From Gammaproteobacteria bacterium (lineage in GTDB: Bacteria; Pseudomonadota; Gammaproteobacteria; UBA6429): a DNA stretch of 13,713 nucleotides. The stretch covers positions 1 to 13,713 of the forward strand of contig QIKU01000056.1 in the NCBI GenBank assembly GCA_003232015.1. The letters run 5' to 3'. The position numbers and the translations under genes were made by a program. Positions within the stretch are counted from its first letter, which is position 1. Each line of letters starts with the position of its first letter. Under the pieces are notes generated by a model that did no database searches, was not told the origin of the DNA, and saw only the letters and a program-made list of their open reading frames with translations. Shown in pieces: positions 1 through 6,787 of this stretch.

Positions 1-608
1 TGCGGGATAAATTTGAGATTCATTTTTTCTCTCCTAATATCGAAGTTGGTGATACAGGTATGATCACCGACCGACTACAGGAGAGGGGGGTTATTCTTGA
101 TTATGGTTATGAACCAGCAGAATTCGTACCCGGTGGTATGAAAGACAATGATGGTACTTTACGCAAAGCAGATTTAATTCTTTATTCGCCCGGCATAACT
201 GGTTCAAAACTGGTTCAAGAATCCTGTTTACCGGTGTCAGCAGGTGGACTAATTGATGCTGATAAATACGGACAAGTAAAAGGCTTAACGCATGTGTATG
301 CAGCAGGAGACTGTGCAAGCCATGAAGATCCCCCTCCCTGGGTGCCTCATCAGGCACATATGGCACAACTGCGTTCTCAGGCTGTGGCTAGTAATGTAAA
401 AGCCATGCTGAAGGGAAAACAAGCGGATACAACCTATCGTTATGAGCTATCATGTATTATGAATATGGAAAATGACGCCATCTGGTTGCATATGTCGAGT
501 GACAATAAACCACCGTTCTGGAATATTTTCCCTAAGCGCTCAAAAAAACTCATTAATGTGAAAAATATATTCGAAAAACTATACCTGATTTATCTTCGCT
601 ATTTTTAA
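1..608 (+). CDS. Sulfide:quinone oxidoreductase-like FAD flavoprotein, C-terminal part (5' end outside window)
   Basis: The reading frame is open from the left edge (first full codon at base 3) and ends with TAA at 606-608, so only about 201 C-terminal residues are seen. The visible part is the second half of a pyridine nucleotide-disulfide oxidoreductase. It has KADLILYSPGI, which precedes the last FAD-contacting strand, and then HVYAAGDCA, the FAD-binding GD motif. Next come PHQAHMAQLRSQAVASN, the usual helix after that motif, and a tail with ELSCIMNMENDAIW and a basic, aromatic end (FEKLYLIYLRYF). The tail Cys and the amphipathic end match sulfide:quinone oxidoreductases, which oxidise sulfide at the membrane and reduce quinone. 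A type II NADH dehydrogenase is the main alternative; the N-terminal half with the other catalytic Cys is not visible. The internal ATG at 60 is not a plausible start because the homology runs upstream of it. Confidence 0.75.
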   Translation, partial: RDKFEIHFFSPNIEVGDTGMITDRLQERGVILDYGYEPAEFVPGGMKDNDGTLRKADLILYSPGITGSKLVQESCLPVSAGGLIDADKYGQVKGLTHVYAAGDCASHEDPPPWVPHQAHMAQLRSQAVASNVKAMLKGKQADTTYRYELSCIMNMENDAIWLHMSSDNKPPFWNIFPKRSKKLINVKNIFEKLYLIYLRYF

Positions 609-647
609 TACCCCAACAATAATAATGCATAACAAGGAAATTTAATT

Positions 648-1301
648 ATGAATAACGAGATTGCACATTCAGGCGCCTGGGGCATAGCCCTTATTATGAT
701 TGTCGTTGCGTCATGGATATTCTATCGCTACTTTGCACCAAAAACATGGCGAGAGTGGGCGAGTGCGGGTGTTGTGCAGGCTTTTATTATTGCATTGTAT
801 GCCGAAATGTATGGCTTCCCGCTTACTATTTATTTTCTTGCTCGTTTTTTTGGTCTGGATCGTTTAAATCTCAATGCTAATCTCTGGTCATCGTTAGTGG
901 GGCTGGGCGAGACAGGCATGATAATATCAATGCTGCTGGGTTATGTTTTATTGTTTATCGGTATTAGCCTGTTTATTGAAGGCTGGCGACAGCTATATAA
1001 TGCCCGACAAAATAATCAACTCATTACAACCGGACTCTATCGTTATGTCCGCCATCCGCAGTATACGGGATTGTTTATCGGGCTGTTTGGTGAAGGTGTT
1101 GTGCATTGGCCAACTTTATTTTCAGTTGGTTTATTCCCTGTCATCGTACTGGCTTATTATCTTTTATCAAGGAATGAAGAGAAGCGAGTACTCGAACAGT
1201 TTGGGGATGAATATCGCTTGTATAAACAACAAGTCCCGATGTTTATTCCACGACCAGGGCAATGGCGGCAGATGATTAAGCGTTCACGTAACCAAGAATA
1301 A
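648..1301 (+). CDS. Isoprenylcysteine carboxyl methyltransferase/PEMT-family integral membrane methyltransferase
   Basis: This 217-residue multi-pass membrane protein has the C-terminal signature of the ICMT/PEMT superfamily: GLYRYVRHPQYTG (about residues 129-141), a hydrophobic pair of helices, then NEEKRVLEQFGDEYRLYKQQVPMFIPR. In this family those blocks bind S-adenosylmethionine and the methyl acceptor at the membrane face. Predicted helices lie near residues 11-29, 40-66, 92-112 and 140-172. Bacterial members act on lipids, isoprenoid compounds or unknown substrates, so the substrate here is not known. The ATG at 648 follows AAGGA at 634-638 with normal spacing. The gene starts 39 bases after the SQR-like gene and is probably cotranscribed with it. 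Confidence 0.85.
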   Translation: MNNEIAHSGAWGIALIMIVVASWIFYRYFAPKTWREWASAGVVQAFIIALYAEMYGFPLTIYFLARFFGLDRLNLNANLWSSLVGLGETGMIISMLLGYVLLFIGISLFIEGWRQLYNARQNNQLITTGLYRYVRHPQYTGLFIGLFGEGVVHWPTLFSVGLFPVIVLAYYLLSRNEEKRVLEQFGDEYRLYKQQVPMFIPRPGQWRQMIKRSRNQE

Positions 1302-1389
1302 ATCGACTGATTCATAATGGCAACACGTTGAGCCGTTGGAAAATATACAGACCCTAACATCAACTGTAAAGTTTTTAAGGACGAGTCAT

Positions 1390-2133
1390 ATGCACCAACG
1401 TTATTTTTACGATTGCCCCTTAAGTGAGAAGCTGCTCTATACTGCATTTCTTTTATTGATGGGAATTGGTTACATAATGGCACTGGTGTATTTGTACACC
1501 AGTCATCAAGGGCATGACGGCAAACAGGGAATATCAGTTACTGATATTGCAGAAAACTACTATGGTAATCGTAGTGGCACACGATTAGAAGCCGCTATAC
1601 GTGGCCCGATGGCAGGCTATCTCCAACAGCTCGACGACCGCCATGAAATAGTGGCGTGGTTAAAAGAGGGGGCGCCTGAACAAGGCTACCGCACAGTTGT
1701 GCGGCCGATAATGAAGCGCTCATGTATTCAATGTCACAGCCCTGCCTCTGGGTTAAAGGTTCCCGACCTCTCTACCTATAACGGAATTAAAACGGTGGCA
1801 GAAATAGATACCGGTGAATCCCTGCATTCTCTGATGAAATTATCTCATATCCACCTGTTCGGCATTGGGCTCGTTGCTCTGGCAATAGGCTTTATTTTCC
1901 GTCTCGCCAGTTTGAATCATAAACTTAAAATCACTTTAATATTACTGCCTTTTGTGGCCATTCTGGCCGACATACTTGCCTGGTTTCTTACCAAATGGGA
2001 TCCGGTGTATGCTTATACTGTGTTGATTGCTGGCGCATTGCTGGGGCTTGCATGGGCCGGTCAAATCCTGATTTCATTGTATCAACTCTGGTTCTTGCGG
2101 GAGCGTGAAGAAAAAAGTACATTGAACATATGA
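1390..2133 (+). CDS. Membrane-anchored monohaem cytochrome c, unrecognised family
   Basis: I start this 247-residue protein at ATG 1390, which has AAGGA at 1377-1381. The longer frame would begin at TTG 1336 and has no good ribosome site. There is an N-terminal helix (residues about 15-36), then a hydrophilic domain of about 115 residues ending in a single covalent haem motif, SCIQCH (Cys112, Cys115, His116), followed by HSPASGLKVPDLSTY. Three more hydrophobic segments (about 153-171, 179-200, 206-232) follow; the first begins with HIH, which might give additional ligands. The haem domain should face the periplasm. The stop codon overlaps the start of the RquA-like gene, so the two are translationally coupled and probably work in the same process, plausibly electron exchange with the quinone pool. 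I do not recognise the exact family; the function is inference. Confidence 0.85.
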   Translation: MHQRYFYDCPLSEKLLYTAFLLLMGIGYIMALVYLYTSHQGHDGKQGISVTDIAENYYGNRSGTRLEAAIRGPMAGYLQQLDDRHEIVAWLKEGAPEQGYRTVVRPIMKRSCIQCHSPASGLKVPDLSTYNGIKTVAEIDTGESLHSLMKLSHIHLFGIGLVALAIGFIFRLASLNHKLKITLILLPFVAILADILAWFLTKWDPVYAYTVLIAGALLGLAWAGQILISLYQLWFLREREEKSTLNI

Positions 2134-2867
2134 GTCAATTCAAAATTTCATTCTGGCATCGGTTCTTAGATGGCACTCCAGAATATCTTGCACGCCACTA
2201 CTGGTGGGCTTATCTTTGGCGGCCCGCAATCTGGTTTTTTGATCATCAACCTATTATCAATCTAATTTTATTTGGGCAGTACAAACGGTTATTACAGCAA
2301 ACGCTGCAATGTCTCGAAAATCGCCCCGATGGCCGAATGCTTCAGCTTACCTGTGTCTATGGCAAGTTAACACCATCGTTGCTAACGCACCTGGGGAATC
2401 AGCCGTTTTACCTTATCGATGTGGCAGCAGCGCAGCTTGAAGCCAGTTATAAACGTCTTAAGCCTGAAGACCGTTCACAATTATTATCTGCACGAATGAA
2501 TGCCGAGTCACTGGCCTTTCAGAGTAATTGTTTTTCGACCGTGCTGATATTTTTTCTTATGCATGAAATGCCTGCGCTAGCACGACAGCATACACTGGAA
2601 GAAGCAATGCGGGTTATGCAACCAGGTGGTCGGCTGGTTATCACCGAATACGGTGAGGAGCCACGTTGGCACTGGATTTATCGTTTGTGGCCATTACGCC
2701 AGCAGTTGACTTATTGGGAACCTTTTTTAAAAAGTTTCTGGCACGAAGATCTTACCGCAATGCTGCAACATGAAGCCTCTAAACTGGGTAAGTGTATTCG
2801 ACAGCGTGCATGTTATCCGGTTTTTAACGGGTTTTATCGCGTTGTTGTTTATGAGATGGAATCGTAA
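2130..2867 (+). CDS. rquA: RquA-like rhodoquinone biosynthesis protein (class I SAM-methyltransferase fold)
   Basis: This 245-residue protein has a class I methyltransferase fold but lacks the usual acidic-Gly-rich SAM motif. At that place it reads MLQLTCVYGKLTP (residues 70-82). Other family-like blocks are ARHYWWAYLWRPAIWFFD (21-38), NLILFGQYKRL (44-54), LIDVAAAQLE (95-104), LIFFLMHEMPA (139-149), EEAMRVMQPGGRLVITEY (157-174) and YWEPFLKSFW (195-204). From memory, the YWWAY block, the CVYG variant of motif I and the FFLLHE-type block characterise RquA. RquA converts ubiquinone to the lower-potential rhodoquinone, replacing a methoxy group with an amino group. Rhodoquinone allows anaerobic reverse electron flow, for example through fumarate reductase. 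The gene begins inside the stop of the upstream cytochrome (ATGA). The main alternative is a relative of UbiE/UbiG with another quinone-like substrate. Confidence 0.72.
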   Translation: MSQFKISFWHRFLDGTPEYLARHYWWAYLWRPAIWFFDHQPIINLILFGQYKRLLQQTLQCLENRPDGRMLQLTCVYGKLTPSLLTHLGNQPFYLIDVAAAQLEASYKRLKPEDRSQLLSARMNAESLAFQSNCFSTVLIFFLMHEMPALARQHTLEEAMRVMQPGGRLVITEYGEEPRWHWIYRLWPLRQQLTYWEPFLKSFWHEDLTAMLQHEASKLGKCIRQRACYPVFNGFYRVVVYEMES

Positions 2868-2921
2868 ACAGTATGCAAGACGAATAGCCATTTATTCAAA
2901 TCAAGGTATATTGTTTAACTG

Positions 2922-3830
2922 ATGAATTTCGAAATTGCAGAAATCGTTATTTCACCCTGGGTACCACTTCTTTGGGGCGTGCTGGTTGGGTTTGTTTTTT
3001 CAATAGTAGGTGCAGCAGGTGGCATACTCGCATCAGTGGGTTTAATTTCTGTTATCGGTGTGCAAAACCCCAATCTGGTGAAGCCGATGGCGCAGATGCT
3101 GACACTGATAACCCCCATTGTTGCCGTGCCACTTTATTATAAACAGTGTCGAGTTGTTTTTAGCCTGGCCTTTATTTTAGGTGCCGGCGGCATTTTTGGC
3201 GCAGTAATCGGTAGCACGCTTTCTCTTAACTTCCTTGCCGATATGGGCATTTTTAAGCCAGTGTTTGCCGTATTGGTGTTGTTAATTGCATCGCAGATTG
3301 GCTGGCAAATATTTCGTGGAAAGCAAAAAAAATCGGCACAGGCTGATCGTGCTTCAACTAATTTTGAGCAACTTGTTGAGCACGATGGTAACCCTTGCTC
3401 AATTGGTGTGACACATACCTTACTTTCAATACGTAAAATTAACTTTATTTTTGCTGGGGAGACCTTTTCCTTTAGCCCCTTGCTACCATTTTTTACCGGC
3501 ATGGGCATAGCGGTGTTTTCTTCCGCACTGGGCGTTGGTGGTGGCTTTTTACTGGTGCCTTTTATGAGCATTATAATGCGCTTGCCGATGTTTATTGTTG
3601 CCGCAACATCTGCACTCGCCATTGCTGTTCATTCAATTACGTCCATTACTAACTATATGCGTCTAGGTGTTGAACTCGATTTTCCCTTACTTGGTTTGCT
3701 GTTAGCCGGAACGGTGCTGGGTGCTTTTGTCGGCCCGTATTTAAGTAAATTTTTGCATGAAGTCTGGCTGCGGGGCATTTTGTGTCTGGTACTAGTTATT
3801 ATTGGCTTACGCTATCTTGCTGTATTCTAA
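2922..3830 (+). CDS. TauE/SafE family sulfite/organosulfonate exporter-type permease
   Basis: This 302-residue hydrophobic protein has the inverted duplication typical of the TauE/SafE (DUF81) family. The first repeat carries GFVFSIVGAAGGILASVGLI (about residues 23-42) and the second GMGIAVFSSALGVGGGFLLVP (about 193-213). Each is followed by an NPxxV/AATSA-type segment. A longer hydrophilic loop lies between the halves at about residues 132-175. Family members move sulfite, sulfoacetate or other small anions across the inner membrane, which fits a neighbouring sulfide-oxidising enzyme, but specificity cannot be read from sequence. It starts 54 bases after the RquA-like gene. The ATG has no clear ribosome site close by; the nearest AAGG is at about 2904. 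It could end the same operon or have a promoter in that gap. Confidence 0.88.
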   Translation: MNFEIAEIVISPWVPLLWGVLVGFVFSIVGAAGGILASVGLISVIGVQNPNLVKPMAQMLTLITPIVAVPLYYKQCRVVFSLAFILGAGGIFGAVIGSTLSLNFLADMGIFKPVFAVLVLLIASQIGWQIFRGKQKKSAQADRASTNFEQLVEHDGNPCSIGVTHTLLSIRKINFIFAGETFSFSPLLPFFTGMGIAVFSSALGVGGGFLLVPFMSIIMRLPMFIVAATSALAIAVHSITSITNYMRLGVELDFPLLGLLLAGTVLGAFVGPYLSKFLHEVWLRGILCLVLVIIGLRYLAVF

Positions 3831-3865
3831 CAATTAATTTAGATACTGTTCTATATCGTATTAGC

Positions 3866-3897
3866 TTGACCTATGTGTAACACATAAGTGCCATACT
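3866..3897 (+). promoter_or_regulatory. Candidate MerR-type promoter with dyad in a 20-bp spacer
   Basis: A -35-like TTGACC (3866-3871) and a -10-like CATACT (3892-3897) are separated by 20 bases, longer than the normal 17. The spacer holds a perfect 7-bp inverted repeat, TATGTGT-A-ACACATA (3872-3886). It extends to a 10-bp arm with one mismatch when the flanking ACC and AGT are included. A long spacer with a centred dyad next to TTGACC is how MerR-family activators recognise their promoters. The site lies about 80 bases upstream of the FAD oxidoreductase start. A MerR-family gene lies about 3.4 kb downstream at 7277. Regulation by it is inference. Confidence 0.5.
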
Positions 3898-3901
3898 TAT
3901 G
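3883..3901 (+). repeat. Second inverted repeat overlapping the promoter dyad
   Basis: CATAAGT (3883-3889) and ACTTATG (3895-3901) form a perfect 7-bp inverted repeat with a 5-base spacer. It shares bases with the right arm of the TATGTGT/ACACATA dyad and covers the proposed -10 region, so it could be a repressor site or an alternative hairpin. Confidence 0.4.
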
Positions 3902-3974
3902 ATGAGCTGCAAATAAACAATAGCGGTGAGAGATTCATTTCACTGCTTTTTAAGTACAGAGGGAGAATAGACGG

Positions 3975-5123
3975 TTGAAGACATCACATCACAACAATAA
4001 CAACAGTCATCCGGTGCAAATTGCTGGCGCAGGCCCAGCCGGTTTAGCAGCCGCAATTACTCTGGCACGTGCAGGCCGTGAAGTGGTCGTGCATGAAACA
4101 CATGCTGAAGTCGGGCATCGCTTTGATGGTGATTTTCAGGGGCTGGAAAACTGGAGCAGTCCAACGGATGCCTTATCAACACTCAAAGATATTGGCCTGG
4201 ACAGTAATTTTACCGCGCAGCCTTTTATGGGTGGTATTGCCTATGATGCATGGGGCAAACCCTATACTATTAAGTCAGATAAACCACTTTTTTACTTAAT
4301 TGAACGCGGTCCGGGGCCGAACTCACTGGATACGGGTCTGCTAAAACAGGCGCAGGCACTGGGTGTCGAGATTCGTTTTAACAGCCGCTTAAAAGAACTA
4401 GACGGTGTTGGCATTCTGGCTGCAGGCCCTAAAGTGCCCGATGCCATTGCCGTTGGCTACCATTTTGAAACCGACATGCCCGATGGTTACTGGGTCATAT
4501 GTGATGATGAGCTGGCACCCAAAGGTTATGCCTACTTGCTGGTCATGGCAGGGCGGGGTACGGTAAAAACCTGTATGTTCACCGGTTTTAAGCAGGAAAA
4601 AATTTATGTTGAAAAAACCTTGCAAGCATTCGAGCGACTGGTTGGTCTAAAAATGAAAAATCCGGTTGCACACGGTGGTGCAGGTAATTTTCGAATCCCC
4701 GACAGCGCCTACAGTGGGCTCAATCCGCTGGTCGGTGAGCAGGCAGGTTTTCAGGATACCTTATGGGGCTTTGGTATTCGTCTGGCAATCACATCCGGTG
4801 TTCTCGCAGCACAAAGCTTACTAACGGGCGATAGCTATGATGACTTATGGAAACGCCAGCTACGACCACAAATGCAAACCGCCGTTGTGAATCGTGCTTT
4901 TTACAGCCTGCTGGGTAATCGGGGGTATCGATGGTTTTTAAAACATACAACGAATAAAACCGATGTTCGTCAGGCCTTGCATAAAGCCTATCACCCCTCA
5001 CGATTCAAAAACTGGTTGTTACCCTGGGCAACAGCGCGCTATGTTAGTCGGCGTAAAGACGTCAGTTGCGATCATGTCAACTGCCACTGTGTCTGGTGTC
5101 GTCACTGTCAACATGATGTTTAA
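3975..5123 (+). CDS. NAD(P)/FAD-dependent oxidoreductase (geranylgeranyl reductase-like) with Cys/His-rich C-terminal tail
   Basis: The start is TTG 3975, preceded by AGAGGGAG (3958-3965) at good spacing. The 382-residue product opens with a dinucleotide-binding loop, IAGAGPAGLAAAITLARAG (about residues 16-34), and the acidic residue that follows (HE, 40-41). A second FAD motif, NPLVGEQAGFQDTLWGFGIR (250-269), matches the G(D/E)AAGF-x-GxGI block of geranylgeranyl reductase and related flavin reductases, here with Glu in place of the usual Asp. Such enzymes reduce isoprenoid chains or oxidise/halogenate aromatic substrates; the real substrate is unknown. The last 18 residues contain CDHVNCHCVWCRHC plus flanking His (Cys365, 370, 372, 375, 378), a likely metal-binding or Fe-S tail. 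It is followed six bases later by the CBS gene and then by the patatin gene, apparently one operon. Confidence 0.8.
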   Translation: MKTSHHNNNNSHPVQIAGAGPAGLAAAITLARAGREVVVHETHAEVGHRFDGDFQGLENWSSPTDALSTLKDIGLDSNFTAQPFMGGIAYDAWGKPYTIKSDKPLFYLIERGPGPNSLDTGLLKQAQALGVEIRFNSRLKELDGVGILAAGPKVPDAIAVGYHFETDMPDGYWVICDDELAPKGYAYLLVMAGRGTVKTCMFTGFKQEKIYVEKTLQAFERLVGLKMKNPVAHGGAGNFRIPDSAYSGLNPLVGEQAGFQDTLWGFGIRLAITSGVLAAQSLLTGDSYDDLWKRQLRPQMQTAVVNRAFYSLLGNRGYRWFLKHTTNKTDVRQALHKAYHPSRFKNWLLPWATARYVSRRKDVSCDHVNCHCVWCRHCQHDV

Positions 5124-5129
5124 CTTGCC

Positions 5130-5765
5130 ATGACTTTTTTTGTACAAGCACCAAGCAGCCAAAAATTAATGCCCATGGTGCGGCTCTTTAATAAAAAAAC
5201 AATCGAAAAATCACACAATGTTGATCCCAGTCGCATTGAAACAGCATTACACGATTCTGCTAATATAAAGTCTGCATGGCAGTCAGGCATTGCAATGCAG
5301 TCCTACCATGCGATAGATCAGTTGCCTGAGAATAGCGAGCAACTTGTTGCCAACCAGATCATGACATCGCCGGTTATCACTTTAAAACAAAGCGACTCTG
5401 TTGCTGAGGCAATAAAATTATTCAAGACAAAAAAATTCCGCCATATTCCGATTGCAACAAAAACAGGGATAGTCGAAGGTATTCTGTCTGACCGTGATGT
5501 GTTGCACCACCTCAGTGGTATAAATGATGATTATACAAAAAGTAAATTACCCGTCAGGATGAATGATAAAGTTAGCGGCTTAATGAAATCAGAAGTGTTA
5601 ACAGCCAGTGCGGATACCGATGTGCGTTATATTGCACGTTTATTTGTTGAGCGGCATATTGGTGCCATGCCAATTGTAGCCGATGGGAAAATTATTGGGC
5701 TTATAACGCGAAGTGATATTCTTAGCGCCGTTATGCGTCACTTTATTTTAGAACTGTGGGCATAG
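5130..5765 (+). CDS. Protein with two CBS domains and an uncharacterised N-terminal extension
   Basis: This 211-residue soluble protein has a CBS pair. The first domain covers residues about 73-130 (ANQIMTSPVITLKQSDSV... HIPI... GILSDRDVL). The second covers about 147-203 (VSGLMKSEVLTASADTDV... IGAMPIV... GLITRSDIL). CBS pairs bind adenine nucleotides or SAM and usually regulate a partner. The first 72 residues have no domain I recognise and are polar. It sits 6 bases after the oxidoreductase and 1 base before the patatin gene, so it may act as an energy or nucleotide sensor for those enzymes. No strong ribosome site is seen before ATG 5130; translation may depend on coupling. The assignment of CBS domains is firm, the biological role is not known. 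Confidence 0.88.
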   Translation: MTFFVQAPSSQKLMPMVRLFNKKTIEKSHNVDPSRIETALHDSANIKSAWQSGIAMQSYHAIDQLPENSEQLVANQIMTSPVITLKQSDSVAEAIKLFKTKKFRHIPIATKTGIVEGILSDRDVLHHLSGINDDYTKSKLPVRMNDKVSGLMKSEVLTASADTDVRYIARLFVERHIGAMPIVADGKIIGLITRSDILSAVMRHFILELWA

Positions 5766-5766
5766 C

Positions 5767-6633
5767 ATGAAAAACATCAGCGATAAAAAACGAGTGGGAG
5801 TGGTACTAAGCTCTGGTGGCGCGCGAGGTGTTTATGCTCACACGGGTTTTTTGCAAGCGCTGAAGCAGCTCAATGTTAAGGTCTCAGCTATTGCCGGGTG
5901 CAGCGCCGGCGCATTAGTGGGTGGGGTATTCGCAAGTGGTGCCGATATGCAGCAGTGGTCAGATACCATTGCAGATATACATCCCCGCAATTACTGGGCG
6001 CCTGACTCATGGCCTAAATTTTTCTGGAAGATGGTTATTAAAAAAGGGCGGGGCTATACGGGGCTGTCCAGCACACAGGCCGCAATTAATTTTATACAGG
6101 GGCAGCTTAATGCAAAAACATTTGAAGACTGCAAAATACCTTTTCATTGTCTGGCAATGAATATTAGCCAGGGCACAAAGACTTTATTTGGCCAGGGTGA
6201 ACTAGCACCACGCATTATGGCCAGCGCAGCAATACCCATACTTTATCAGCCAGTAAAAATTGATGGAGACTATTACAGTGATGGAGCCACCATTGAACTG
6301 GCGCCCACCGATGCGGTTTGCTGCAAGCATAACCTGGACATGCTTATCGTGCACCATGTTGCTACGCATCATGAAGGGCGCGATAGCCTGGACTCTGTAT
6401 TAGCACAACCCTGGTCGTTGCTTAATATTCTATATCGCCAGCTATATAATAACCGCCCCTGGTATTTATCGAACAAACTTGTTTCCGAAACGCATTGTCA
6501 GTGCAATTGCGGCGCACGTGTGGTTGTTTTGCAACCAAATTTAGATGAATTTACCTGGCCATTTAAAGGCAAGGGAGTTACATTGCAAAAAGCATCAATG
6601 GACAATGGGATAGCCGCATTAACTGAACTGTGA
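5767..6633 (+). CDS. Patatin-like phospholipase/acyl hydrolase
   Basis: This 288-residue protein shows the full patatin signature. The oxyanion-hole block is SSGGARG (residues 15-21), the nucleophile elbow is GCSAG with Ser46, and the dyad aspartate lies in SDGA (Asp172). ASAAIPILYQPV (152-163) is the conserved segment before the dyad. Related bacterial proteins (RssA/YlbK-type) cleave acyl chains from phospholipids. No signal peptide is seen, so it should be cytoplasmic or membrane-associated. It starts one base after the stop of the CBS gene, which indicates cotranscription and probably coupled translation. The C-terminal part contains several Cys (CQCNCG at about residues 239-244), unusual for this family. 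The context suggests membrane lipid turnover or repair under redox or metal stress, which is inference. Confidence 0.92.
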   Translation: MKNISDKKRVGVVLSSGGARGVYAHTGFLQALKQLNVKVSAIAGCSAGALVGGVFASGADMQQWSDTIADIHPRNYWAPDSWPKFFWKMVIKKGRGYTGLSSTQAAINFIQGQLNAKTFEDCKIPFHCLAMNISQGTKTLFGQGELAPRIMASAAIPILYQPVKIDGDYYSDGATIELAPTDAVCCKHNLDMLIVHHVATHHEGRDSLDSVLAQPWSLLNILYRQLYNNRPWYLSNKLVSETHCQCNCGARVVVLQPNLDEFTWPFKGKGVTLQKASMDNGIAALTEL

Positions 6634-6656
6634 ACAAGCTTGCCCTGAATGGCTAA

Positions 6657-6685
6657 TTGCCACTTATATTGGGAACTTTTAATAT
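6657..6685 (+). promoter_or_regulatory. Weak sigma-70-like promoter candidate
   Basis: TTGCCA (6657-6662), 17 bases, then TAATAT (6680-6685) gives two 4-of-6 matches at ideal spacing in the 154-base gap after the patatin gene. A second possible -10, TACAAT (6747-6752), lies nearer the next gene but lacks a clear -35. The matches are only suggestive in AT-rich sequence. Confidence 0.25.
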
Positions 6686-6787
6686 AAAAATCAGTCCATA
6701 TAACGTGTCACAAACAATAAAAACTGTGCTTTTGTGGATACTAAGCTACAATAAAGAAATAATCAGGCGAGGCGTTGGTATAACCCA

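Noticed and set aside
1336..1389. Extended start (TTG 1336) for the membrane cytochrome
   Set aside because: No ribosome site precedes it, whereas ATG 1390 has AAGGA at good spacing and gives a normal N-terminal helix start.
2130..2867. Plain UbiE/UbiG methyltransferase
   Set aside because: The Gly-rich SAM motif is replaced by LTCVYG, and the YWWAY and FFLMHE blocks fit RquA better; kept as the alternative in the entry.
3137..3622. Long minus-strand frame opposite the TauE/SafE gene
   Set aside because: It mirrors a well-supported membrane protein on the + strand; its residues show no family pattern.
6650..6662. TGGC-TAATT-GCCA hairpin after the patatin gene as a terminator
   Set aside because: The stem is only four base pairs and no T-run follows.
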